From JAYUHK01 sp043767025 (GTDB taxonomy: Bacteria; Bacteroidota; Bacteroidia; Chitinophagales; Saprospiraceae), in the NCBI GenBank assembly GCA_043767025.1, contig JAYUHK010000097.1, forward strand, positions 1 through 21,017: a DNA stretch of 21,017 nt, given 5' to 3'. Positions 14,095 to 21,017 of the stretch are shown piece after piece. Every line of letters starts with the position of its first letter. The stretch's first letter is position 1. Both the position numbers and the translations under genes were made by a program. Under the pieces are notes generated by a model that had not been told where the DNA came from, ran no database searches, and saw nothing but the letters and a program-made list of their open reading frames with translations.

Positions 14095-15174
14095 ATGAAA
14101 AGTATTATGTTGTCAATCTTAATCGTTAATCTTTTTTTCGCTTGCGCTCAACCCGTCAAGCCTGTAGAAAATAGCAATCCAACCACTGCTGCGACGGAGC
14201 AAGAATCGGACTCTGAAATTCAGTTGGACACCAACTGGACGGAGAAAGTCGTAAAATCCAAAGACGAATGGAAAAAAATATTGACCCCTGACCAGTTTTA
14301 TATTACTCGCGAACAAGGTACAGAAAGAGCTTTTTCAAGTGAGCTTTATGAGAACCACGAGAAGGGGATTTTCTTCTGTGTTTGCTGCGCAAATCCTCTG
14401 TTTAGTTCTGGTACAAAATTCGATTCGGGAACTGGTTGGCCCAGCTTTTATGCGGCTTTATCCACCAAAAGTGTGAGTGTGTCGAAGGACGATTCGCATG
14501 GCATGAGTCGCGACGAAGTGAGCTGCCAACGCTGCGACGCACACTTGGGACACGTCTTTGATGATGGTCCGAAGCCAACGGGTTTGCGCTATTGCATGGA
14601 CGGAGTGGCGTTGAAATTTCAGAAAGAAAACGCCAAACCTGCTTTGAGCAAAGCGACTTTTGCGGCTGGCTGTTTTTGGTGTGAAGAAGCTGTTTTTGAA
14701 AGTGTGACAGGCGTTTCGGAAGTGATTTCGGGGTATGCGGGCGGCGAAAAGAAGAACCCAACTTACGAAGAAGTAGGGCAGGGGAGTACGGGTCACGCCG
14801 AGTCGGTAGAAGTTTATTACGACGCAAACAAGGTTTCATATATGTCACTGTTGAAGGTTTTTTTCGCATCTGGTGACTTGACGCAAGTGAACGGTCAGGG
14901 TCCAGACCACGGCAGTCAGTATCGTTCCATTATTTTTTACAGAAATGACTCCGAAAAGCAAGCTGCCGAGCAGTTTATCGACCAATTAGATAAATCCAAA
15001 AAGCTCTCCGCGCCAGTTTCGGTGCAGCTTTTACCTTACACTGTGTTTTGGAAAGCGGAAGAATACCACCAAAATTATGTCAAAAATCACCCCGAAAACC
15101 CTTATGTGCAGCACGAATCTTTGCCGAGGTTGAAGCGGGCGAAAGAACAGATAACGGAGCTGTTAAAAAAATAA
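14095..15174 (+). CDS. msrBA: Bifunctional methionine sulfoxide reductase MsrB-MsrA lipoprotein
   Basis: 359 residues. A lipoprotein signal ends in LFFAC with lipidated C17, followed by a Ser/Thr/Glu-rich linker to about residue 45. MsrB domain (about 50-180): zinc pairs 'CVCC' and 'CQRC', 'FDSGTGWPSF', 'HLGHVFDDGP', and catalytic C167 in 'RYCMDG'. MsrA domain (about 188-350): 'FAAGCFWCEE' with catalytic C193, 'GYAGGEKKNPTYEEV', 'GHAESVEV', 'DHGSQYRS' and 'EYHQNY'. It reduces R- and S-methionine sulfoxide in envelope proteins. The B-A order is the reverse of the MsrA-MsrB order of Neisseria PilB. The MsrA part has no cysteine after C196, so C196 or an outside thiol must resolve the sulfenic acid; the CxxC proteins just upstream are possible electron donors. 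Confidence 0.95.
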   Translation: MKSIMLSILIVNLFFACAQPVKPVENSNPTTAATEQESDSEIQLDTNWTEKVVKSKDEWKKILTPDQFYITREQGTERAFSSELYENHEKGIFFCVCCANPLFSSGTKFDSGTGWPSFYAALSTKSVSVSKDDSHGMSRDEVSCQRCDAHLGHVFDDGPKPTGLRYCMDGVALKFQKENAKPALSKATFAAGCFWCEEAVFESVTGVSEVISGYAGGEKKNPTYEEVGQGSTGHAESVEVYYDANKVSYMSLLKVFFASGDLTQVNGQGPDHGSQYRSIIFYRNDSEKQAAEQFIDQLDKSKKLSAPVSVQLLPYTVFWKAEEYHQNYVKNHPENPYVQHESLPRLKRAKEQITELLKK

Positions 15175-15184
15175 AATATCCCAA

Positions 15185-15613
15185 ATGAGTGACATTGAGA
15201 ATATGGACATTCGTTGGCAGCAACGGTTTCAAAATTTTGAGAAAACTTTTTTGTTGCTCCAAAAAGCACTTGACTTGGAGCGTCCCGATTGGTTGCAGCG
15301 AGCGGGATTGGTACAGATGTTTGAGATTACTTTTGATTTGTCGTGGAAGTTGCTCAAAGATTATTTGGAGTATCAAGGTTTCAAGGATTTGCTTTCGCCC
15401 CGAAGTACGCTCAAAAAAGCTTTTGAAATTAGTTTGATTGAAGACGGTCGGGCGTGGCTCGAGCTTTTAGAGCAGCGAAATCTTACTACTTACACTTATG
15501 ACGAGGTCGAAATTACCAACGTGACTGCGCAAATTCGCAGCACTTATTTTGTTCTTTTTCAGAATTTATACAGCATTTTTTCAAAAATAAACATAGAATA
15601 TAATGCAAAATAA
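15185..15613 (+). CDS. hepT: HEPN-domain protein, HI0074/HepT family, catalytic His replaced
   Basis: 142 residues, all-helical. 'MDIRWQQRFQNFEKTFLLLQKAL' and 'QRAGLVQMFEITFDLSWKLLKDYLE' are typical of the nucleotidyltransferase-substrate-binding HEPN family. M7 (15203) is an equally good start, since relatives often begin near MDIRW. In HepT toxins the RNase site is R-x4-H-x-Y. Here it reads R98-N-L-T-T-Y103-T-Y105, so the catalytic His is Tyr while the Tyr that receives AMP from the MNT antitoxin is kept. It may therefore be an inactive toxin, or use a changed site. It begins 10 bp after msrBA and overlaps the MNT gene by 11 bp. Confidence 0.88.
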   Translation: MSDIENMDIRWQQRFQNFEKTFLLLQKALDLERPDWLQRAGLVQMFEITFDLSWKLLKDYLEYQGFKDLLSPRSTLKKAFEISLIEDGRAWLELLEQRNLTTYTYDEVEITNVTAQIRSTYFVLFQNLYSIFSKINIEYNAK

Positions 15614-15944
15614 GCAATTTGGGTTATCTAATTCTGATGTATTGGAGATTATTGCCCTACTCAAACAAAATCCAGCAGTCGAAAAAGCTGTTATTTTTGG
15701 GTCGCGAGCGAAAGGAAATTACAAAAATGGGAGCGACGTAGATATTGCTTTGTTTGGCGCGTCGCTTCATTCAGATGCGATTACTTGCGTCAGTTGTTCG
15801 CTGAACGAGGATACTTTGATGCCTTATTTTTTTGATATTTTACACTACGACAGTTTGACAAATCAAGAATTGCAAAACCATATTGACCGTGTGGGCAAAG
15901 AATTTTATAGAAAATCAAGCGTTTTAAATCCTATTTTTTCTTAA
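15603..15944 (+). CDS. mntA: Minimal nucleotidyltransferase (MNT) antitoxin, MntA-like
   Basis: 113 residues. 'AVIFGSRAKGNYKNGSDVDIALFG' holds the complete nucleotidyltransferase motif G33-S34-x10-D45-x-D47, and a third acidic residue, D78, sits in 'YFFDIL'. In characterised HEPN/MNT pairs this enzyme transfers AMP from ATP onto the HEPN toxin tyrosine and silences it. All catalytic acids are present, so enzyme activity is expected even though its partner lacks the RNase histidine. The start codon lies within the last codons of the HEPN gene, which implies coupled translation. The 3' end overlaps the convergent tamB gene by 14 bp. Confidence 0.9.
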   Translation: MQNKQFGLSNSDVLEIIALLKQNPAVEKAVIFGSRAKGNYKNGSDVDIALFGASLHSDAITCVSCSLNEDTLMPYFFDILHYDSLTNQELQNHIDRVGKEFYRKSSVLNPIFS

Positions 15945-18900
15945 AAAGTTCCTCCAAATTGTCAAAATCGCGCCGAAAGCTGATGCCAACTCCCGTCGTG
16001 TTGCGCGTTCCTTCGAGGACTTGGTCATTACGATTGTATCCTTTTATTTTAATAGTTCGCTCTGGTGTGACATACCAACTTACGATAATATCGTTGCCAA
16101 AAAACGTGCCGCTGCTGCTCGTGGAGGACGAACTCGCCACCTGTAAAGCACCTTCTACTTCCAAACGGTCGTCCAAAAAGTTAAAATTGAACCGAGTTTG
16201 AAACTCTTGCCCTTTGGTGAGGTTGTCGGGGGAGGTGATTTCACCTGTTTGGTAGCGATTGTATTTGAAATTTGCGCCCGCATTGGAAACAATTTTGCCC
16301 TTAAAAATATCCGAAATCAACTGCGAAACATAGATAGACGCTTGGCTCAAAATAAGCTCGGACGCAGTATTGACGGCAGCGGCAACTCCCGTATTGACCG
16401 TAGAAAAGGCTTGATTGGAGGGCAAAAACTGCCCCAAAATCATGAGCGCGAACACCTGTCGGTTGAGTTCATTTTGGTCTTGTCTGATGACTCGAAGTTT
16501 GTTGTCCAAGTACGTCCGCAATTCGCCGGGTGCGTTGGGAAGGTTGATGTCGAACTGAATTTCGGGCTGCAACAAGCGTCCGCGGAGCTGCAAAATCAAG
16601 TCCACAGTCGTTGCTTTTTGGGAAATAGTTTTGAGCGTAGGGTCGTTGAGCGGCTCTATGACTTCGGACAAAAAATTGTAAGGCGGCGAACTCAATCCCT
16701 TGTACTCGGCATCGAGCGAGATTTGAGCGTTCAGGGGGTCGCCCGTCCAACGAATATTTCCGCCTCGCTTCACTTTGAACGGTTTGTTGATGTAGTTGCC
16801 GAGCGTCGTGAAGAGGTATTCGCCGGTTTCGATTTCGTAATTTCCGTACATCGTCAGCGCGCCGCCGCGCGGAATATTGAGCTGCACGTCGCCGCGCCCT
16901 TTCCCTTTGATAATGTCGCCCGCTCGCTCATCAAAAATCAGTTGCGATTCGGCTTCTTCGGTAAAAGAAATTTTCATATCCAAACCGATTCCGTTCAGCT
17001 CTGAGCCTTTGATTTTTTTAATAATTACCGTGTCACTTTTTGATTTGAAATGTAAAAAAGTAGATGATGACGCATCTTGTCCGTAATTAATGGGGATAAA
17101 AAGTTTTGTATCCTTGCCAGCGACGGCGGTGAGGGCGATGTCCGTCTGCTTGAAAGTACCCGTAAAAGCGATGTCCATGCTGCCAATTCCGCGTCCGTAA
17201 TAGGTCGGATTGTCGGTTTTAGTCGTGTTGAGTGCCAATATTTTAGGCGATTTTAGGCTGGCGTTGAGTCCGAAATTGCGCAAATGGTCGTGCGTAATTC
17301 CGCCCGTCACAACCGCCGAATTGCCCAGAGTATCCTTAATAATTGCGCCCGTCGCGTCAAACATCGCATTGTTTATCTTACAAACTTGGCGGTCAATCGT
17401 GTATCGAGTTTGGAGATAATTGATAGTCAGCGCAGCGTCTGATATCATCGCTTCGCCGTTGAAGTCGGGCAGTTTACCGATTTCGCCGCTCAATTTTACG
17501 TCCGCATCTACTCTTCCGACGGTTTTGGAAATGCCGTCGCCGATGAAATATTCCGCCACGCGAAGTGGAAAACGTCCCAAAACTGCGTTCATTTCGTAAT
17601 AATTTTCGGGATAAGTGCGGAAAGAATTGGTATAAACCAGTCCGGGAGGAACGTAAAACCCATTAGCGGTAATTTTTTCGTCTTTGTGAACAACGGAAAG
17701 TTTGGCGCGTACCAAACTTTTGATGTCTTTTGCACTTGCTTCCAGATTTAAAATTCCCCAATTATCATTATTTACCAAAAAAGAATCTGAATGAGCGGCG
17801 AGCGAAATATTTTTTTGCTCAAAAATATTTTCTGCTTTGATTGTGACATTGTATTTTCCGCTAAAATTCATTTTGTCATCGTCCCAAAGTTCATCAATAT
17901 AGTGCGTATTGAAGTTTTCGAGGGCTAACTCTACGCCCAAGTTTTCGTTGAAAGTCCTCAAAGTCGCTTTGCGAAGTCCGTTTTGGAGGACTAAATTTTG
18001 GGTAAAAATAGAGCGATTGCCGAGTCGGAGATAGTTGTCGGGATTGATATTCCAACTGTCGTGCAAGATGACCAAATCAGAGGATAAAAATTTTATTTGA
18101 AAAAAATCGTCTTGAAAAGTCAGCGTTCCATTCAAGTTTAAGTTATCCAATATACTCGTAAAATTAGCGGAAGTAAGCGAAAAATTCACCTCATCTCCCG
18201 TAATAGTTGTGTTTAAGGAAAGCGGCGCAAACTTGTTAGTACGGTCAAAAACAGTTTGGTGAACCAGCAAATCTACTTTACTTTTATTATTTAAACCGTT
18301 GATTTTCAGTAGAATATCATCAGTTTCTATATTTTGATATTTGAGCTGTGCAATCTTCATATCCAAGTAAATGGAGTCGCGGCTGCTGTCAAAAAACCCT
18401 TTTGCAGAAAGCCCGCGCAACGTATCAAACTTGGAGTCAAGAAGTCGCGTAAGATTTTTTAGGTCTTTTAGTTGTATGTCAAAGTCAAATGCTTCGGAGT
18501 AGGCGAGTGGTGCGCCGACTGTTTGAATATCGACTTTTTTGGCTATTTGAGGATAGTTTTTTTGTACGAAATTCTGGAGTGCGGAAGGTAAATTTGAAAT
18601 ATCTTGATAGCCCGACACGGAGGCATTGAGTAGCTCGGAACGAATTTTTAACTGCTTATTGCCTTGCGTATTATTGGCTACTAAAAAAATAGAATCCAAC
18701 TGATATGTGACATTTTTTGAGCGGTCATTGAGCGTCAATTTTTTTCCCTGCGCCGAACCTTGTAGGTTGGATATTTTATTGCCTTGCAAATCAAAATCCA
18801 TGATGCCGGTAAAGACAAAATTTTGGGGCGTAAGGTGGAGTTTGTAAAGGTCTATCCGCCGCACATTGGCTAAAAAGTTGAATTTTGGCAGTGCTTCCTG

Positions 18901-20811
18901 AAAGTCAATCGTGCCTTTGAAGTCCAAATCCAACGGCTCATCTTTGATGCTGAAATTTCCGTCGAACAGGTTTTTATTTAGTTTTCCTTCTAATAAAATA
19001 TTTTCGTAGGTATATTTTTTGAACGAAAAACTCTCCACTTTTGCGTTTAGTCGAGCGGAAACCGTTTCTAATGTCAAGCCTTTTCCTTCCTTTACTTCGG
19101 TGTTGAAAGTGATTTTTCCAAGTTCGGGATTCGCCGTCCAACGCCCCAAATCGAAGTCTATCATGGCGAGTTTTCCGCTATAACTTGCCTTTGTTTTGCC
19201 GTCTTGAAGGTTCATACGCATATCCAACTGTGCGCGTCCGAGTTCTGTTTTGAGGTCGCCGAAGGCAACAAAGTCAGCAAAAAATCCGTCAAAACGCCCG
19301 CTAAAATCTAATTTTCCGAGTCGGTCGTAGCCTTCTGGCGGATGAAAATCGGGTATCAATCGGCGCAAAGTCGTCACGTCGGTCGTCAGTTTGTCCAATT
19401 TTAAATTGAGCATTTCTTCGTTGCGCACCGCCAGATTGCGGGAGTTGAAGTCGCCTTTTAAAAACAAGTCGCGCCCCAATCTGATGCTCAAATTTTTTCC
19501 GCGCAGGCTGTTCACTTTTCCTTGTAGCAAGCCGTCCAACTCAAAAATTTGTTGTTTATTTTTCACAAAAAAATCTTGCTCTTCGAGTTGCGGAGCAAAA
19601 ACCATCAAGTCCGAAATGGCTAATTTGGCGGATTTGAGATTGCCCTCCATCAACACTTTATCGTTGAACTCGTGCTGCCAGTCCATGTATTCGCGGTATT
19701 TGAACGTAAGAGTATCGCCCAGATTGCTGTTGGGTGTGACGAGTTTTATACCTTCCAGACGAGTTTGGTGTGGGTTGATTTCGACTCGGTTGGCACTCAA
19801 CTGCGTGAGTTGAAAACCACAATTTTCTTGCGCCGAAATGCGATGCACGACTCCCGTGAAGGCTTCATCGCTGAACTTAAAGTTTTGAATATCAATGTTG
19901 ATGTCGTGCACTCGGAGGTGGTCGTAATCCATGCGCTCGACGGGCAGCGTGCGGACTGGCGACTTGCCAAAGTTATCGAAAGCAAATGTGCCTTCGTCAA
20001 TTTTTAGCCGCCGAATTTGGAGTAAAAACGGAGGCTCGGGCGGATTTTTTGGATTTTCGACCGTTTTTTTCGCTGTCGCAATGGGTCGATTGCGAAACTG
20101 CTCCGCCAAAGCACTGATGTTGGATTCTGCAATTTTTACGTTGGGTTGTGACAGGTCAATACTGCGAATATCTATTTGATTGTTGGGCAAGTCGAGCTTG
20201 TTGAAATGGATTGCGCCTTCGTCGAAATACCAATCCATCATCTGTCCCCAAAGTCGGTCATCTTTGATAAAGTGTGTTTGACTAAAATATATGTCGTTGA
20301 TAGTCAGGTTGATAGGTTTCTTTTTGGTTCCGCCTTCTCGCTTCGGTCCGCTCAAAAAATCGACCAAAAACTGCGAATTGAAAGTAGAGTCAGTTTCGTT
20401 GCGGCGCAGTTTGACCGTTGCATTTTCGAGCGTAATTTCGTCTATTTCCCAGTTGTCGAGTAAAATTTTGTAAGGATTGAGGTCGAAATTAGCTTTTAGT
20501 TTTTTGCTGAATAGGAGCGTGTCGCCTGCCAAATCTTGCACATAAAAGCCTTGCAGCACCAGTTTGGAAAAAAAATCTATGCCCAAGCGGTCAATCTTTA
20601 CGGGTGTGTGAAGTTCTTGCGTCAGATAATTTGCGGTCTTTTGCACCGCCCAACGTTGGAAAGAATCGGACTGAAAAACGGCGTAAAGCAAAAGCAGAAG
20701 CATCAAAAAAAGTGCGAAAAATTGCCTCAAACCATAAAACCAGCGACCAACGCGGACGCGCAGCCCGATGCCGGTTGCTTGCTTTTGATTTTCGGTCACA
20801 TTTTTTGACAT
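15931..20811 (-). CDS. tamB: TamB-family translocation/assembly protein (DUF490)
   Basis: 1626 residues, within the usual size for Bacteroidota TamB. One N-terminal membrane helix (about residues 26-46, 'FYGLRQFFALFLMLLLLLYA') anchors it in the inner membrane. 'LTQELHTPVKIDRLGIDFFSKLVLQGFYVQD' is the AsmA/TamB-like opening. A long repetitive beta-strand region spans the periplasm, forming a lipid-carrying groove in the characterised family. The C-terminal DUF490 domain (about 1250-1610) has 'YGNYEIETGEYLFTTLGNYINKPF', 'GDPLNAQISLDAEY', 'LRGRLLQPEIQFDI' and 'LMILGQFLP'. The family moves phospholipids to, and helps build proteins in, the outer membrane. The stop region converges on and overlaps the MNT gene by 14 bp, with no terminator between. 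No clear promoter was found upstream. Confidence 0.93.
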   Translation of the reverse strand: MSKNVTENQKQATGIGLRVRVGRWFYGLRQFFALFLMLLLLLYAVFQSDSFQRWAVQKTANYLTQELHTPVKIDRLGIDFFSKLVLQGFYVQDLAGDTLLFSKKLKANFDLNPYKILLDNWEIDEITLENATVKLRRNETDSTFNSQFLVDFLSGPKREGGTKKKPINLTINDIYFSQTHFIKDDRLWGQMMDWYFDEGAIHFNKLDLPNNQIDIRSIDLSQPNVKIAESNISALAEQFRNRPIATAKKTVENPKNPPEPPFLLQIRRLKIDEGTFAFDNFGKSPVRTLPVERMDYDHLRVHDINIDIQNFKFSDEAFTGVVHRISAQENCGFQLTQLSANRVEINPHQTRLEGIKLVTPNSNLGDTLTFKYREYMDWQHEFNDKVLMEGNLKSAKLAISDLMVFAPQLEEQDFFVKNKQQIFELDGLLQGKVNSLRGKNLSIRLGRDLFLKGDFNSRNLAVRNEEMLNLKLDKLTTDVTTLRRLIPDFHPPEGYDRLGKLDFSGRFDGFFADFVAFGDLKTELGRAQLDMRMNLQDGKTKASYSGKLAMIDFDLGRWTANPELGKITFNTEVKEGKGLTLETVSARLNAKVESFSFKKYTYENILLEGKLNKNLFDGNFSIKDEPLDLDFKGTIDFQEALPKFNFLANVRRIDLYKLHLTPQNFVFTGIMDFDLQGNKISNLQGSAQGKKLTLNDRSKNVTYQLDSIFLVANNTQGNKQLKIRSELLNASVSGYQDISNLPSALQNFVQKNYPQIAKKVDIQTVGAPLAYSEAFDFDIQLKDLKNLTRLLDSKFDTLRGLSAKGFFDSSRDSIYLDMKIAQLKYQNIETDDILLKINGLNNKSKVDLLVHQTVFDRTNKFAPLSLNTTITGDEVNFSLTSANFTSILDNLNLNGTLTFQDDFFQIKFLSSDLVILHDSWNINPDNYLRLGNRSIFTQNLVLQNGLRKATLRTFNENLGVELALENFNTHYIDELWDDDKMNFSGKYNVTIKAENIFEQKNISLAAHSDSFLVNNDNWGILNLEASAKDIKSLVRAKLSVVHKDEKITANGFYVPPGLVYTNSFRTYPENYYEMNAVLGRFPLRVAEYFIGDGISKTVGRVDADVKLSGEIGKLPDFNGEAMISDAALTINYLQTRYTIDRQVCKINNAMFDATGAIIKDTLGNSAVVTGGITHDHLRNFGLNASLKSPKILALNTTKTDNPTYYGRGIGSMDIAFTGTFKQTDIALTAVAGKDTKLFIPINYGQDASSSTFLHFKSKSDTVIIKKIKGSELNGIGLDMKISFTEEAESQLIFDERAGDIIKGKGRGDVQLNIPRGGALTMYGNYEIETGEYLFTTLGNYINKPFKVKRGGNIRWTGDPLNAQISLDAEYKGLSSPPYNFLSEVIEPLNDPTLKTISQKATTVDLILQLRGRLLQPEIQFDINLPNAPGELRTYLDNKLRVIRQDQNELNRQVFALMILGQFLPSNQAFSTVNTGVAAAVNTASELILSQASIYVSQLISDIFKGKIVSNAGANFKYNRYQTGEITSPDNLTKGQEFQTRFNFNFLDDRLEVEGALQVASSSSTSSSGTFFGNDIIVSWYVTPERTIKIKGYNRNDQVLEGTRNTTGVGISFRRDFDNLEELFKKK

Positions 20812-20976
20812 AGTCTGTTTTTCAACTCAATTATCGTCCATTTTGCGTTGCGGCGTTGCGCTTTTTTACTCAATTTAATTTAGAACGGAAATAAATATTT
20901 TTTGTTTTATTTATTCATGTTACGCAAGGATTTTAAATTGATTCTTTTGAATTTAGCTTTGTAGCCATTTACTTGG

Positions 20977-21017
20977 TTTTTGTCACTTTTTTTCTTGATA
21001 AAAAAAGTAACCAAAAA
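20977..21017. repeat. A/T-rich imperfect inverted repeat at the window edge
   Basis: ACTTTTTTT (20985-20993) pairs with AAAAAAAGT (21000-21008) around CTTGAT. The pairing extends outward imperfectly (TTTTTGTC against AACCAAAAA). Its partner sequence may continue past the window. I have seen similar 'tttttgtcacttttttt..gataaaaaaagtaacc' sequences between Bacteroidota genes; here it could be a terminator for a gene beyond the edge or a dispersed repeat. The remaining 20812-20976 upstream of tamB holds nothing I can identify. Confidence 0.5.

Noticed and set aside
20954..20961. TAGCTTTG as a plus-strand promoter near the right edge
   Set aside because: It fits TAnnTTTG but has no -33 element and no gene in the window follows it, so a chance match is as likely.

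Overview
The window is a stretch of a Bacteroidota chromosome. Three intact genes and one gene fragment carry C-terminal type IX secretion (T9SS) sorting domains, a secretion route confined to this phylum. The -7 boxes seen have the Bacteroidota form TAnnTTTG, ribosome binding sites are weak and A-rich, and there is a Bacteroidota-size TamB homologue and an Omp28-like protein. Genus or family cannot be fixed from the sequence alone; a Saprospiria- or Cytophagia-like lineage would fit but is a guess.

Layout. (1) 1-720: the 3' end of a probable Rpn-type PD-(D/E)XK nuclease with a 36-bp tandem repeat, a terminator, a dead T9SS sorting-domain fragment and a bidirectional terminator. (2) 748-5976: two divergent secreted proteins around a 324-bp promoter region, one a phospholipase-D-like protein with two HKD motifs, the other a large cysteine-containing repeat protein; both are T9SS cargo. 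(3) 6079-10295: an FAD/NAD(P) oxidoreductase carrying two in-frame GC-rich palindromic inserts, and a NapH/NosR-like membrane iron-sulfur protein; between them, on the other strand, lies a tandem pair of 199-residue paralogues with a PD-(D/E)XK-like D...ExK motif. (4) 10345-12269: a two-gene type I Septu anti-phage system (ptuA-ptuB), clearly more A+T-rich than its neighbours. (5) 12293-15174: three consecutive exported proteins with thiol chemistry, namely an Omp28/thioredoxin-like T9SS protein, a DUF1223 protein and a methionine sulfoxide reductase B-A fusion lipoprotein. (6) 15185-15944: a HEPN/MNT toxin-antitoxin pair in which the catalytic HEPN histidine is replaced by tyrosine. (7) 15931-20811: a 1626-residue TamB-family protein on the minus strand, converging on the MNT gene with a 14-bp overlap.

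The genes fall into two themes. One is envelope and secretion biology: T9SS cargo, TamB, thiol/methionine redox repair and a membrane electron-transfer pair. The other is mobile or defence DNA: the Rpn-like nuclease, PD-(D/E)XK pair, Septu, HEPN/MNT and palindromic repeats. The second group lies interleaved between housekeeping envelope genes instead of forming one block. The least explained items are the 199-residue paralogue pair, whose 3' ends look homogenised, and the pair of palindromic elements that have become protein-coding inside the oxidoreductase.
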